From positions 1 through 43,141 of the forward strand of contig NZ_JALKFZ020000192.1 in assembly GCF_023243075.1 (NCBI RefSeq): a DNA stretch of 43,141 nucleotides, in the 5' to 3' direction. The position numbers were made by a program, and so were the translations under genes. This DNA is from Frankia sp. AiPa1 (GTDB lineage: Bacteria; Actinomycetota; Actinomycetes; Frankiales; Frankiaceae). Below are positions 25,695 to 35,497 of this stretch, piece by piece. The notes beneath the pieces were generated by a model. The model was not told the DNA's origin. It did not search any database and was given only the letters and a program-made list of their open reading frames with translations. Within the stretch, counting starts at the first letter, position 1. Each line of letters starts with the position of its first letter.

Positions 25695-27383
25695 GTGCCG
25701 GCGGAGGATCTGGCGACCAGGGTCCGCGCCTGGGTGACCAGGGGCGAGCGGTTCGACGTCGAGTTCAAGGGCGAATCGCGCCGGCCGCTTGCGGACCGGG
25801 ACCTGATCGAGGCCGTGGTGTGCCTGGCCAACGGCCGGGGCGGCGTCCTGCTCGTCGGGGTCGAGGACGACGGCGCCGTCACGGGCGCGCGGCCCCGACA
25901 CGAGTCGGCCCGCACCGACCCGCTTCGCCTGCAGGCACTGGTGGCGAACAGCACCCAGCCGCCGCTGTCGGTGACCGCGGACGTCGTGGATGTCGACGGT
26001 CAGGATGTGATCGTCATCGAGGTGCCCGACAGTCCTCGGGTGATCGGAACGATGCGTGGTACGTACGTGCGGCGGGCGCTCGGCGCTGATGGCCGGCCGG
26101 TGTGCCTGCCGTACCACGCACACGAGATGTTGGCGCACGAGGTCGACCGGGGAGCGGTGGACTGGGCTGCCCTGCGGGCCGCCACGGCGACCTGGCAGGA
26201 CCTCGACCCCCTGGAGTTCGAGCGGCTGCGGTCGATGGTCGGCCGCGCCGGCGACCTGGCCGACCGGGTGCTCGCCACGCTGGCCGACCAGGAGATCGTC
26301 CGTGCTCTGGGGCTGGCCCGCGCCGACGGCGAGATCACCACCGGCGCGCTGTTGCTGTTCGGGCGGGTTGAATCGCTGCGGCGCCACGTGCCGACCCATG
26401 AGGCGGCGTTTCAGGTATTGCGCGGGCTCGATGTCGAGGTCAACGAGTTCATGTACTTTCCGCTGCTGCGGCTCGCGGAGGAGGTCTTCGCACGGTTCGC
26501 CGCGCGCAACAGTGCCGAGGAGATCCAGCTCGGGCTGTTCCGTGTCGCCGTGCCGGCGTATTCGGAGACGGCGTTCCGCGAGGCGTTGGCCAACGCACTC
26601 ATCCACCGGGACTACACCCGGCTCGGCGCGGTCCACGTGCAGTGGCATGATGATCATCTCGCACTTTCAAGTCCAGGCGGTCTTCCGCCCGACATCCGAG
26701 TTGACACCCTGCTCGTCGCGCCGCCGCATCCCCGAAGCCGGCTGCTCGCCGACGCCTTCAAACGCACCGGCCTCGCCGAGCGGACAGGCCGTGGGGTCAA
26801 CCGCATCTTCGCCGAACAGCTCCGGCTGGGGCGGCCCGCGCCCGACTACGGGCGCACCACCTCGGACCATGTCGTCGCGATCCTGCCCGGCGGCCCGGCC
26901 AACCTGGCGATGACCCGCTGGCTGCTGGAACAGGAACAGCGGCAGGGCCGCGCCATCGGGCTCGCGGAACTGCAGGTGCTCGCCGAGCTCAGCCAGGAGG
27001 GCCGGGCGACGACCGGGGAGCTCGCCACCCTGGTGCAGCGCACCCCCGCGGAGACCCGGCAGATCCTCATCCGGATGGTGGAACGAGGCTGGGTGGAGGC
27101 GCGCGGTGATGGCAAGGGGCGCACCTGGCACCTGTCCGCCGCACTGCACCGGTCGCTGCGCACGCCCGCTGGTTACGTCCGGGTCCGCGGGTTCGAACGG
27201 TCGCAGCAGGAGGTCATGGTGCTGCAGTATGTTCGCGCCCACGGCCGGGTCAGCCGGGCGCAGGCGGCCGAGCTCTGCGCGGTCACGCCGGAGCAGGCCA
27301 CCCGTCTGCTGCGGCGGATGGTGACGGCGGGCCAGCTCATACGCGAGGGCACCCGGCGCGGCGCCCATTACACTCTTTCGTGA
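25695..27383 (+). CDS. AlbA_2 / HATPase_c_4 transcriptional regulator
   Basis: The 562-residue protein has an N-terminal AlbA_2 (Schlafen-like) domain (about 10-135; RFDVEFKGESR, ANGRGGVLLVGVEDDG, GTYVRR). A middle HATPase_c_4-type region follows (about 290-400; FREALANALIHRDYT, LALSSPGGLP, TGLAERTGRGVNRI). The C-terminus has two winged-helix segments (about 435-490 and 505-560). Proteins of this plan are annotated as predicted regulators and often sit beside defence genes. GTG 25695 has GGAGG 7 nt upstream. The open frame reaches 25662, but that extension runs through the inverted repeat and is rejected. It probably autoregulates through that repeat and may silence the divergent TIR-NLR gene; this is inference from position. 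Confidence 0.85.
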   Translation: MPAEDLATRVRAWVTRGERFDVEFKGESRRPLADRDLIEAVVCLANGRGGVLLVGVEDDGAVTGARPRHESARTDPLRLQALVANSTQPPLSVTADVVDVDGQDVIVIEVPDSPRVIGTMRGTYVRRALGADGRPVCLPYHAHEMLAHEVDRGAVDWAALRAATATWQDLDPLEFERLRSMVGRAGDLADRVLATLADQEIVRALGLARADGEITTGALLLFGRVESLRRHVPTHEAAFQVLRGLDVEVNEFMYFPLLRLAEEVFARFAARNSAEEIQLGLFRVAVPAYSETAFREALANALIHRDYTRLGAVHVQWHDDHLALSSPGGLPPDIRVDTLLVAPPHPRSRLLADAFKRTGLAERTGRGVNRIFAEQLRLGRPAPDYGRTTSDHVVAILPGGPANLAMTRWLLEQEQRQGRAIGLAELQVLAELSQEGRATTGELATLVQRTPAETRQILIRMVERGWVEARGDGKGRTWHLSAALHRSLRTPAGYVRVRGFERSQQEVMVLQYVRAHGRVSRAQAAELCAVTPEQATRLLRRMVTAGQLIREGTRRGAHYTLS

Positions 27384-27483
27384 CGCGCGTCTCCCAGGAC
27401 ATTGCTCGATTGTTGCGTCCACCGGAGCGGTTCGCCCGGACTACGAAGTTTCTCGCTCTACGCACCCGTACCGGCGCGTGAGA

Positions 27484-27503
27484 CGGTGCCAACGTGGGCA
27501 CCG
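27484..27503. promoter_or_regulatory. 7-bp inverted repeat upstream of the SARP gene
   Basis: CGGTGCC (27484-27490) and GGCACCG (27497-27503) are perfect reverse complements with a 6-nt spacer. They lie 57 bp before the SARP start, in the 177-bp gap after the AlbA_2 gene. It could be an operator or the terminator of the preceding gene. The score is modest in G+C-rich DNA. Confidence 0.35.
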
Positions 27504-27560
27504 CCGACGAAGCCGGCGGCCCCGCGGGATCGGTGACTACTACCTCTGAGGGGCATCCTG

Positions 27561-28346
27561 GTGCGGTACGAGATCCTGGGACCTTTGCGGGTGCTGTCCG
27601 GTGACCGGCGGGTGCAGCTCAGCGCGCCGAAGATGACGGTGCTGCTGGCGGCTTTGCTGGCCCGGCGCGGGCAGGTGGTGGCGAGCGACCTGCTGGTCGC
27701 CGAGATCTGGCCGGACGAGCCGCCGCGGCGGGCGACCGCGACGCTGCAGGTCTACGTGTCCCAGCTGCGCAAGGCGCTGACCTGCCCGCTGCGCCCGGTG
27801 TGCCCCATCCTCACCCGTCCGCCGGGCTATCTGCTCAACGTCGACGCGCAGTCGGTTGACCTGCACCAGTTCGAGAGCGGGGTCATGGCCGGGCGGGTGC
27901 TCGCCCGGGCCGGGCAGCATCTGCAGGCAGCGGAGCGGTTCGCCGAGGCGCTCGCGGTGTGGCGGGGGCCCGCGCTCGGCGACGTGCGCGACGGCCCGAT
28001 CGTGGACGGGTTCGTCACCCGGTTGGAGGAGTCCCGGCTCGAGTGCCTCGAGATGATGATCGAGGTGGGCCTGCTCGGCGGACGGCACCGCGAGCTCACC
28101 GGGCAGCTGTTCGAGCTGACCTTGGAGCATCCCCTGCGGGAGGCCTTCTACCGTCAGCTCATGCTCGCGCTCTACCGCTCCGAGCGGCAGGCGGATGCGC
28201 TGCGCGTCTACCAGCGGGCCCGGCAGATCCTCGCCGACGAGCTTGGCCTCGAACCGGGCCGCCCGCTGCGTGAGATCCAGCGGGCGATCCTGGCCGACGA
28301 CGGTCGCTTCGACGACGACCCTTTCGTGCTGTCCTCCACCGGCTGA
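27561..28346 (+). CDS. SARP-family transcriptional activator (AfsR/DnrI-like)
   Basis: This 261-residue regulator has an OmpR-type winged helix at about 1-95 (LGPLRVLSGDRRVQLSAPKMTVLLAALLARRGQVV, LVAEIWPDEPPRRATATLQVYVSQLRKAL). A bacterial transcriptional activation domain follows at about 97-245 (RLEESRLECLEMMIEVGLLGG, HPLREAFYRQLMLALYRSERQADALRVYQRARQIL). This is the length of small SARPs, which activate secondary-metabolite gene clusters by binding direct repeats near -35. GTG 27561 follows a GAGGGG site. The gene converges with the LAL regulator, with only 10 bp between the two stops. Its targets are not visible; they may be the transporter operon or a cluster outside the window. Confidence 0.9.
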   Translation: MRYEILGPLRVLSGDRRVQLSAPKMTVLLAALLARRGQVVASDLLVAEIWPDEPPRRATATLQVYVSQLRKALTCPLRPVCPILTRPPGYLLNVDAQSVDLHQFESGVMAGRVLARAGQHLQAAERFAEALAVWRGPALGDVRDGPIVDGFVTRLEESRLECLEMMIEVGLLGGRHRELTGQLFELTLEHPLREAFYRQLMLALYRSERQADALRVYQRARQILADELGLEPGRPLREIQRAILADDGRFDDDPFVLSSTG

Positions 28347-28356
28347 CCGCGACCGG

Positions 28357-31300
28357 CTAACCCCGGGCGGCGGGAGCATCGGCGAGGCCGGTCAGGCGGA
28401 CCAGCGCCACCCGGGAGGAGACGCCGAGCTTGCGGTAGATCCGGGTGAGGTGCGCGTCCACGGTGCGGGGGCTCAGCCCCAGGTCGAGGGCGATGCGCCG
28501 GCTGGTCGCGCCGCCCGCGGCCGCCGTGGCGATCTGGCGTTCCCGGGGGGTGAGTACGTCCAGGACGTTGGTTCCCGGGTCGAGGCGTTCTAGTCCGCGC
28601 AGCAGGGTGAGCGCCTGGCGGCCAAGCCGGACGGCTCCGCAGCGGCGGGCGAGCTCGCCGGCCTGGGTGAGGAGGCGCTCGGCGTCGGCGGGCTGGCCGG
28701 CGCTGGCGTAGCACCGGCCAGCCTGGACGAGCAGGTAGGTCCGCAGCGAGAGCATGCCGGCGGCGGCGAACAGGTCCGCGGCCCGCGCGTAGTGCTGGCC
28801 GGCCGGTTCGGGCTGCTCCATCGCGCACAGCGCGTGTGCCCGCGCGGCCGCCGCGTGGCCCCGCTGGTAGTCCAGCCCCAGCCGCTGGGCGGCCTGCTCG
28901 GCCTGGTCGGCCCAGCGCCGCGCCGAATCGACGTCGCCCAGCCGTTCGGCGGCGGCGCACAGAGCCTCGAAGGCCATCGGATGCAGCACCGGGGAGATGA
29001 GCTCCAGCGATTCGCCGCCGCCGGTGTCGAGGATCAGCGCCGTGATCCGGCGGGGTTCGCCGCCGTCCGCCATGGCGGCGTACGCCGTCCAGATCGCGGC
29101 GACGTCCCACCACCAGGACCGGCGCGCGGCGGGGCGTGCGGCGGAACGTTCGACCGCGGCCTGCTCCACCAGGGCGGCGGCCCGCCGGCTGCCGTGCCCG
29201 TCGATCCAGATGCCGGCGAGCGCCTCGAGCGCCTCGGCCAGGCTCGTGTGGTGACCCCGTCGGGTGTTGCGGATCAGCTGCTGCATCTCGGCGGCGACCC
29301 GCCGGGCTTCCGGCAGCCGGCCGACCCGCTGGTAGACCGCGCCAAGACCGCTGAGCAGCAGCGGCAGGGCGTCACCTCGGCCGGAGGCGCGGGCCAGCGC
29401 CGTGCCCCGGCTGAAATGCCGCTCGGCGTCGATCTGCCGGCCGAGGACGGAGTCCGCCCAGCCCAGCAACGCGAGATGTTCGGGATGGTCGGCGAGCGCC
29501 GCGTCCGGGAGGCTGTCGGCAAGGGTCGCGCAGCCGGTCACCGACTGCGCCGCGGCCGCGATGTCGCCGCCGAGCGCCTCGACGACCCCGCGCAGGGCGA
29601 GTGCCCCGACCTCCGCGGTGCGGTCACCCTCGTCCCGGGCGAGGTGCAGGAGCAGACCCAGCTCGCCCGGCGGCGGCGCGGAGCCGTTCAGCAGCCCCAC
29701 CGCGGCCCGGGCGAGCAGCAGACTGATCACGGCGGGCCGCGCGGCGGGGCTGATCACCCGTCGGGCGGCCGCGGCGGCGACGGCGGAGAGGGCGGTGGCT
29801 GGCTCGCTGGTGGCTGGCTCGCTGGTGGGCGCGGGCTCGGCCGGACCGATGGACCTGGGGGGATGGGCGAGCGGGGAACCGTCGACGCCGCCCGACGGGT
29901 CACCGATGGCCGCCTCGATCTCCGCGCCCAGCATCGCCAGGGCGTCGGCGTGCTGCCCGATCGCGTAGGTGAGCATGGCGCACAGGCTGGCGATGCCGGC
30001 TCGTTCGGTGGGCGGGCGGGCGGAGGCGAGCTCCAGGGTCTGGCGGATCTGGGTACGGCTCTCGGCGACCATCCCGGCACTGCCGTAGGACCGGGCGAGA
30101 CTGAGGGAGATCTCTCCGCGCAGCCGGTCGACCTGGCGCGGATCAGGAAGATCGGCGAGCGCGAGGACGCGCAGCGCCAGCCGCAGCCAGCGCACGGCGT
30201 CCTGGGCGGACGAACCCAGCGATTCGCGCGCCGCGTCGGCCAGCAGGTGCACCTCGTGCAGCCCGGCGTCCTGCGGAAACCGTTCGATGTGGACGGCGAG
30301 GACCGCGGCCGGCGCGCCAGCCAGGCCCAGCGTCCGGGCCGCCCGGCGGTGCGCCTCACGGCGCCAGTGGGGGTCCAGGGAGGTGTACACCACCCCGGCG
30401 AGCAGGGTGTCGCGCAGCCGGTAGGTGGCCTCGCCGTGCACCGGGCGCAGCAGGTCGCGGCTGGTCAGCAGGGCGACGGCCGCACAGGTCGGGGTGATCG
30501 CCAGATCGGCGACCGGCGCGAGGGTGTCGACGTCGAAGGCACCGCCGAGGACCGCGGCGGCCCAGGCCACGCTCGCGCATTCCGGTCCGAGGTCGGCCAG
30601 TTCCGCCAGCACCGTGCCGATGAGCTGATGGCCGGTCAGGCCTACGGCCGTGCCCCGTCCACTCCACGGCGGACCGGCGGGACCCTGCGGATCGCGGGCG
30701 AGCGCGAGCAGGTACTGCGGGTTGCCCTCGCTCGCCTCATGCAGGTCCAGCACTCTCTCGTCGTCGGGGGGCAGACCGGCGAGCCGAGCCGACTGGTCCA
30801 CGGTGAGTGGCTCCAGCACGATCTGGTCGACCGTGTCCAGTTCCCCGCCGCGGGCAAGAGCGTCGACCAGGCGTGGCGAGCTCTGCCGCGGCCGGTGGGC
30901 GACGACCAGCAGCAGCGGGGCGTCCACCGGCCAGCGGACGAGATGGCCCACCAGCGCGACGGACGTCTCGTCCGCCCAGTGCGCGTCATCGACGACCAGA
31001 ACCAGGCCGTCGCCGGCAATCCGGCGCAGCAGCAGCCGGGCCGTGTCGAACAGGCCGATCGGGTCGTCGCCCGTGCGCACCTCGGCGAGCAGCGCCGTGA
31101 GCATCCCGCCTGGCAGGAGCGCCTCGCCGTCATCGGATGCGCCGGCGGGCGCGACGGCCAGCAGACGGTGGAAGACGCCGAAGCGGACCTGCTGGTCGAC
31201 GGCGGCGCAGCGGCCCGTCAGCAGGGGAACGCCGCGCCGGGCCGCCTGCCGGGTGAGCTCGCCGAGCAGATGGGTCTTGCCGAAGCCGGGGTCGCCACCG

Positions 31301-31416
31301 ACCTCGACGATGCCGCCCTGGCCGGCCACGACGTCGTCCAGTGCGGCCAGCAGCCGGCGTCGCTGCGTCGTGCGCACCGAGGCCTGGCGGCGCGCCGCGA
31401 ACGCCGCGCCGCTCAT
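28357..31416 (-). CDS. large LuxR-family ATPase regulator (LAL)
   Basis: The 1019-residue regulator has an N-terminal STAND-type ATPase with Walker A GDPGFGKT (41-48) and Walker B-like LVLVVDDAHWAD (about 135). A long helical sensor middle follows, with TPR-like units and an Ala/Ser/Pro low-complexity insert (about 510-545, PTSEPATSEPA). The C-terminal LuxR helix-turn-helix is at about 955-1010 (LTPRERQIATAAAGG, LSPRTVDAHLTRIYRKLG). LAL proteins are usually activators that respond to small molecules and use ATP for switching. ATG 31416 overlaps the stop of the double ATPase gene (ATGA), so it is translated as the last gene of the peptide transporter operon. A link to the imported substrate is plausible. 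Confidence 0.92.
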   Translation of the reverse strand: MSGAAFAARRQASVRTTQRRRLLAALDDVVAGQGGIVEVGGDPGFGKTHLLGELTRQAARRGVPLLTGRCAAVDQQVRFGVFHRLLAVAPAGASDDGEALLPGGMLTALLAEVRTGDDPIGLFDTARLLLRRIAGDGLVLVVDDAHWADETSVALVGHLVRWPVDAPLLLVVAHRPRQSSPRLVDALARGGELDTVDQIVLEPLTVDQSARLAGLPPDDERVLDLHEASEGNPQYLLALARDPQGPAGPPWSGRGTAVGLTGHQLIGTVLAELADLGPECASVAWAAAVLGGAFDVDTLAPVADLAITPTCAAVALLTSRDLLRPVHGEATYRLRDTLLAGVVYTSLDPHWRREAHRRAARTLGLAGAPAAVLAVHIERFPQDAGLHEVHLLADAARESLGSSAQDAVRWLRLALRVLALADLPDPRQVDRLRGEISLSLARSYGSAGMVAESRTQIRQTLELASARPPTERAGIASLCAMLTYAIGQHADALAMLGAEIEAAIGDPSGGVDGSPLAHPPRSIGPAEPAPTSEPATSEPATALSAVAAAAARRVISPAARPAVISLLLARAAVGLLNGSAPPPGELGLLLHLARDEGDRTAEVGALALRGVVEALGGDIAAAAQSVTGCATLADSLPDAALADHPEHLALLGWADSVLGRQIDAERHFSRGTALARASGRGDALPLLLSGLGAVYQRVGRLPEARRVAAEMQQLIRNTRRGHHTSLAEALEALAGIWIDGHGSRRAAALVEQAAVERSAARPAARRSWWWDVAAIWTAYAAMADGGEPRRITALILDTGGGESLELISPVLHPMAFEALCAAAERLGDVDSARRWADQAEQAAQRLGLDYQRGHAAAARAHALCAMEQPEPAGQHYARAADLFAAAGMLSLRTYLLVQAGRCYASAGQPADAERLLTQAGELARRCGAVRLGRQALTLLRGLERLDPGTNVLDVLTPRERQIATAAAGGATSRRIALDLGLSPRTVDAHLTRIYRKLGVSSRVALVRLTGLADAPAARG

Positions 31417-33584
31417 CGCGGGACCGGCCGCGGCACGGCGGCGAGCAGCGCCCGGGTGTAGTCCGCGCGCGGATGGTCGAAGACCTGGTCCACCTCGCCG
31501 GCCTCGACGACCGCACCGTCCCTCATGACGATCATCCGGTCACTGACATGGCGGATGACGCCCAGGTCGTGGGAGATGAACAGCATGGCGACGCCCAGGT
31601 CACGGCGCAGGTCGCCGAGCAGGTCGAGGATCTGTGCCTGCACGGAGACGTCGAGGGCGGAGACGGGCTCGTCACAGACCAGCACACGGGGGCGGGGGGC
31701 GAGCGCCCGGGCGATGGCGACCCGCTGCCGTTGCCCGCCGGAGAGCTCCAGCGGACGGCGCCGCAGCAGGCCGGCGTCCAGCCCGACCTGGTCGAGCAGC
31801 TCCACGACCCGGTCCCGGCGCTCCCGCGCACGACCGACACCTGCCGCCGCCACCGCCTCGCCGATGATCCGCTCGGTGGTGAACCGGGGGTCGAACGATC
31901 CCAGCGGGTCCTGGTGGATCGCCTGGATGCCCGGCCGTCGTCCCCGGCGCGTGCGCTCGGGCAGCCCGCTCCAGGGTTCGCCCGCGAGCCGCACGCTGCC
32001 CGCGTCGGGCTCGACCATGCCCAGCACGATCCGGGCCACCGTCGTCTTCCCCGAGCCGGACTCGCCGACCACGCCCAGGACCTCCCCGGAGCCCAGCGTG
32101 AGCGACACGTCCCGCACCACGGTGCGCCAGGTCCCGTCGGGGGAGCGGTACCGCTTGTGCAGGCCGTCCGCCTCGATCAACGGGGCGGCCTGGGTGGGAG
32201 TGGCCGCCGGCGTGGCGTCGAGCGGGGTGGCGTCGGGCGGCGTCGTGTCGGCTGGCGTGGTGTTCGCTGGCGTGGTGTCGGCTGGGGTGGTGTCGAGCGG
32301 AGTCGCCGTGGCCGGCCCGGCCTGCGCGGGTACGACTGCCGGCGCCGCGGGGGGCCCGTCCGCCGGCTCCGGATGCCAGCAGCGCGCCTGGTGCTCGAAC
32401 GCGCCGGGTACGTCCAGATCCACCGCTCCGGGCACAACCGCTCCGGGCACAACCGCGCCGGGAGCGTCCGCGTCGGTCGCGGACCCCGCGCGTGGCATGG
32501 CCGGCAGCTCGGTGCGGCATCGGTCGTCGCCGCGGGCGCAGCGGGCCGCGTAGGGGCAGCCCCGCGGATGACCGGGCCGGCCGGCCGCCGCGACCGAGAG
32601 CCGCGCGCCCCGAGGGTGCAGCGCCGGCACCGCGGCCAGCAGGGCGCGGGTGTACGGGTGCCGCGGATGGGCGAGCACCGACCGGGTTGGTCCCTGCTCG
32701 ACGACCAGCCCGCCGTACATCACCACGACGCGGTCGGCGAGCCCGGCGACCACCGCCAGGTCGTGGCTGATGAGCAGCACCGACATGCCGTCCACGGTGA
32801 GCTGGCGCAGCAGATCGAGTACCTGGGCCTGCACGGTGACGTCGAGGGCGGTCGTCGGCTCGTCGGCGATGAGCAGTTCCGGTTCCGCGGCCAGCGCCGA
32901 GGCGATCAGGGCCCGTTGGCGTAGGCCGCCGGAGAGCTGGTGGGGGTACTGCGCCGCGCGCCGCGCGGGCTCGGGCACGCCGACATCGGCGAGCAGGCGC
33001 AGGACCCGCTCATACCGGTGGGCGCGGTCGACGGTGCGGTGGGTGCGCAGCGGTTCGGCGATCTCCGCCCCGGCGGTGCGCAGCGGGTCGAGGGAGACCA
33101 GCGCGTCCTGCAGCACCAGGCCGATGCGCCGCCCGCGCACCTGGCGCCAGGCGCCCTCGCGCAGCCCGATCAGGTCCTGCCCGCCGAACGACAGTGCCCG
33201 GGCGCGCACGGTGGCGCCCCGACCGGTCAGCCCGACGAGGGTGCGCGCCGTGACACTCTTGCCCGAACCCGACTCGCCGACGATGGCCAGGCACTCGCCC
33301 CGCTCAAGCGTGAACGAGACGTCCCGCACGGCGTGCACCTGCCGGTTCCCGCCACGCCGGGACGCACCGTCGAACGTGACGGTAAGCCCGTCGACGACCA
33401 GCGCCGGACCAGCGCCACTGCCACTGCCACTGCTCTGCGGGCCGCTGGTCGCGGCGCTGTCGATCGTCACGCTGTTGGTTTCGCTCGCGCCTTTCCCGGC
33501 CGAGGCAGCTTCGGCCGGAGCGGTTCGGGAGGTGGCTGGGCTGCCAGGCACGGTGCTGGCCGGGGCGGGGGGCGAGCTGCTCAA
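31413..33584 (-). CDS. fused double ATP-binding subunit of a peptide/nickel-type ABC transporter
   Basis: The 723-residue protein joins the DppD- and DppF-like ATPases. Domain one has Walker A GESGSGKS (103-110), LSGG (about 217) and ADEPTTALD. A CPYAARC-type tail (oligopeptide-ATPase C-terminal region) follows, then a Pro/Thr/Asp repeat linker. Domain two has Walker A GESGSGKT (507-514), LSGGQRQR and CDEPVSALD. It powers uptake of oligopeptides or related solutes. The start is TTG 33584: GGAGG lies 8 nt upstream, the codon overlaps the permease stop (TTGA), and no ATG or GTG is better placed. The first about 60 residues are low-complexity. The linker region (about 32205-32300) contains imperfect 15-bp repeats. 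Confidence 0.9.
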   Translation of the reverse strand: MSSSPPAPASTVPGSPATSRTAPAEAASAGKGASETNSVTIDSAATSGPQSSGSGSGAGPALVVDGLTVTFDGASRRGGNRQVHAVRDVSFTLERGECLAIVGESGSGKSVTARTLVGLTGRGATVRARALSFGGQDLIGLREGAWRQVRGRRIGLVLQDALVSLDPLRTAGAEIAEPLRTHRTVDRAHRYERVLRLLADVGVPEPARRAAQYPHQLSGGLRQRALIASALAAEPELLIADEPTTALDVTVQAQVLDLLRQLTVDGMSVLLISHDLAVVAGLADRVVVMYGGLVVEQGPTRSVLAHPRHPYTRALLAAVPALHPRGARLSVAAAGRPGHPRGCPYAARCARGDDRCRTELPAMPRAGSATDADAPGAVVPGAVVPGAVDLDVPGAFEHQARCWHPEPADGPPAAPAVVPAQAGPATATPLDTTPADTTPANTTPADTTPPDATPLDATPAATPTQAAPLIEADGLHKRYRSPDGTWRTVVRDVSLTLGSGEVLGVVGESGSGKTTVARIVLGMVEPDAGSVRLAGEPWSGLPERTRRGRRPGIQAIHQDPLGSFDPRFTTERIIGEAVAAAGVGRARERRDRVVELLDQVGLDAGLLRRRPLELSGGQRQRVAIARALAPRPRVLVCDEPVSALDVSVQAQILDLLGDLRRDLGVAMLFISHDLGVIRHVSDRMIVMRDGAVVEAGEVDQVFDHPRADYTRALLAAVPRPVPR

Positions 33585-34459
33585 CGGTGGGACCTCCGGC
33601 TGTAGCGCGCCTGGGCGAACCGTCCGACCACGTTCACCGCGATCACGGTCACGGTGATCGCCGCGCCCGGGAACACCCCGGCCCACCAGGCGGTGGACAG
33701 GTAGTTGCGGCCCTCGGAGAGCATCAGTCCCCACTCTGGCGTGGGTGGCTCGGTACCGAAACCGAGGAAGCTCAGGCCCGAGACGGCGATCATCGTGGTG
33801 CCGAACCCGACCGTGGCGACGACGAGCAGCGGGCCGAGCGTGTTGGGCAGGATGTGGCGCCCGACGAGCAGGCGGCGGCGCAGGCCGAGGCCGACCGCCG
33901 CCTCCACGTAACCGGAGCGCCGGACCACCAGTGCCTCCGAGCGGACCACCCGGGCATAGCCCGGCACGTTGGAGATCGCGACCGCCAGCGCCAGGTTCAT
34001 CGCGCCGTTGCCGAGCACGGTCATCGCCAGCAGCGCCAGCAGCAGGGGCGGCAGCGCCAGCAGGACGTCCGCCACCCGCATCAGCACCGCGTCGGCGACC
34101 CGGCCGCCGAGAGCCGCGGCCAGGCCCAGCACCGCGCCGCCGACGACCCCGAGCGTGGTGGCGGTCAGGCCGATCCACATCGAGCGGCGGGCCCCGTGCA
34201 CCACCCGGCTGAACACGTCCCGGCCGAGCTGGTCGGTGCCGAACCAGTGCGCTCCGCTCGGCCCGCGCAGTGCCGCCAGCGGATCGGTGCCGGTGGCCGG
34301 GCGGCTGGTGAACAGTCCGGGTGCCGCCACGGCCAGCGCCAGTACGACCACGACCAGCACCGACAGGGCCAGACCGAGCCGTGGTGGGCGGCGTGCCCGG
34401 ATAGCCGTCCGGTGCCCGGCGCTGGCCGCGACGTCCACCGCCACATCGATGGTCGTCAC
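33581..34459 (-). CDS. ABC transporter permease, DppC/OppC family
   Basis: This 292-residue permease has an N-terminal membrane segment (about 28-50). The GTDQLGRDVFSRVVHGARRSMWIG motif typical of DppC follows, then four to five more membrane segments. The EAA-type cytoplasmic loop (about 165-205; ARVVRSEALVVRRSGYVEAAVGLG, LPNTLGPLLV) contacts the ATPase. It forms the channel with the DppB-like protein. GTG 34459 lies 4 nt after the stop of the preceding gene; the ribosome site is weak, suggesting coupling. The stop overlaps the TTG start of the ATPase gene. Confidence 0.92.
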   Translation of the reverse strand: MTTIDVAVDVAASAGHRTAIRARRPPRLGLALSVLVVVVLALAVAAPGLFTSRPATGTDPLAALRGPSGAHWFGTDQLGRDVFSRVVHGARRSMWIGLTATTLGVVGGAVLGLAAALGGRVADAVLMRVADVLLALPPLLLALLAMTVLGNGAMNLALAVAISNVPGYARVVRSEALVVRRSGYVEAAVGLGLRRRLLVGRHILPNTLGPLLVVATVGFGTTMIAVSGLSFLGFGTEPPTPEWGLMLSEGRNYLSTAWWAGVFPGAAITVTVIAVNVVGRFAQARYSRRSHR

Positions 34460-34463
34460 GGCG

Positions 34464-35486
34464 TCAGTCCGTCCTCAGTCGAGGGTCGATCACCAGGTAG
34501 AGCAGGTCCACGGCGGTGGAGATCGCGACGAAGACCAGTGCGGAGAGCATCACCACGCCCATCACCACGGGCATGTCGCGGCTGCTCACCGCCTGCAGGG
34601 TCAGCGCCCCGATGCCCGGGCGGGCGAAGACCTTCTCGACGAGCACGGCACCGCCGAGCAGGGTGCCGGCGAGCCAGCCGGAGAGGGTCACCAGTCCGGC
34701 GGCGGCGTGGCGCAGGGCATGGCGGGCGCGGATCCCCGTCTGGCTGAGCCCGCGGGCCCGCGCCGTGGTGACGAAGGGCTGCTCAAGGGCGGCTTCGAGC
34801 CCCTCACGCAGCACCTGGCCGAGGATCCCGGCGACCGGCAGGCCGAGGGTCAGCGCGGGCAGCACCAGCGCGCCGAACCCCTGCGCGCCGGCGACCGGGA
34901 ACGCGTGGATCTTGAAGCTCAGGACGGTAAGCAGCAGGATGCCCAGCCAGAACGGCGGCGTCGACACCGAGACGAGCTCCCAGAAGCTCGCCACCGCGCG
35001 CAGCGCCGGATGGCGCCCGGCGGTCATGACCGCGGAGAGCACCGCGAGCACGACCGCCACGACGATCGCCGCGAGCGCCAGCTGCACCGTGGGCATGAGC
35101 TGGTCGCCGATCAGCGCCGACACCGGCTGCTGCAGCTGGTAGGACCATCCGAGGTCCCCATGCAGCAGCCGGCCCAGATAGTGCAGGTACTGCACCACCA
35201 CGGGGTCGCCCAGGCCGAGGTCGTGGCGGATCTGGTCGCGGACCTGCGCCGACGCCATCGTCGACGGGCCGAGAATGATCGCCACCGGGTCGCCCGGCAG
35301 GAGCTGGAGCGCGGCGAAGGCCGTGGTGGCCGCGCCGAGCAGGACCGCGAGCGCGGACCCGGCCCGGCGGGCGACGGCCAGCGCCACCGTTCGCCCGGTC
35401 AGGCCCCGGCGCGCCGCCGGCTCGGCGCCCGTACCGGGCCCGGGCGGCAGCGGCCGTGGCAGCGCCGTCGTGGAGGTGCTCGTCAT
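34464..35486 (-). CDS. ABC transporter permease, DppB/OppB family
   Basis: The 340-residue product has a basic, Pro-rich N-terminus of about 35 residues. The first membrane segment (VLLGAATTAFAALQLLPGDPVAIILG) and the GDLGWSYQLQQPVSALI motif of DppB permeases follow. Further membrane spans include the EAA loop (REGLEAALEQPFVTTARARGLS). ATG 35486 lies 11 nt after the lipoprotein gene. The reading frame continues upstream as antisense of that gene, and this part is discarded. It pairs with the DppC-like subunit. Confidence 0.92.
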   Translation of the reverse strand: MTSTSTTALPRPLPPGPGTGAEPAARRGLTGRTVALAVARRAGSALAVLLGAATTAFAALQLLPGDPVAIILGPSTMASAQVRDQIRHDLGLGDPVVVQYLHYLGRLLHGDLGWSYQLQQPVSALIGDQLMPTVQLALAAIVVAVVLAVLSAVMTAGRHPALRAVASFWELVSVSTPPFWLGILLLTVLSFKIHAFPVAGAQGFGALVLPALTLGLPVAGILGQVLREGLEAALEQPFVTTARARGLSQTGIRARHALRHAAAGLVTLSGWLAGTLLGGAVLVEKVFARPGIGALTLQAVSSRDMPVVMGVVMLSALVFVAISTAVDLLYLVIDPRLRTD

Positions 35487-35497
35487 CGCGGGCCGCT

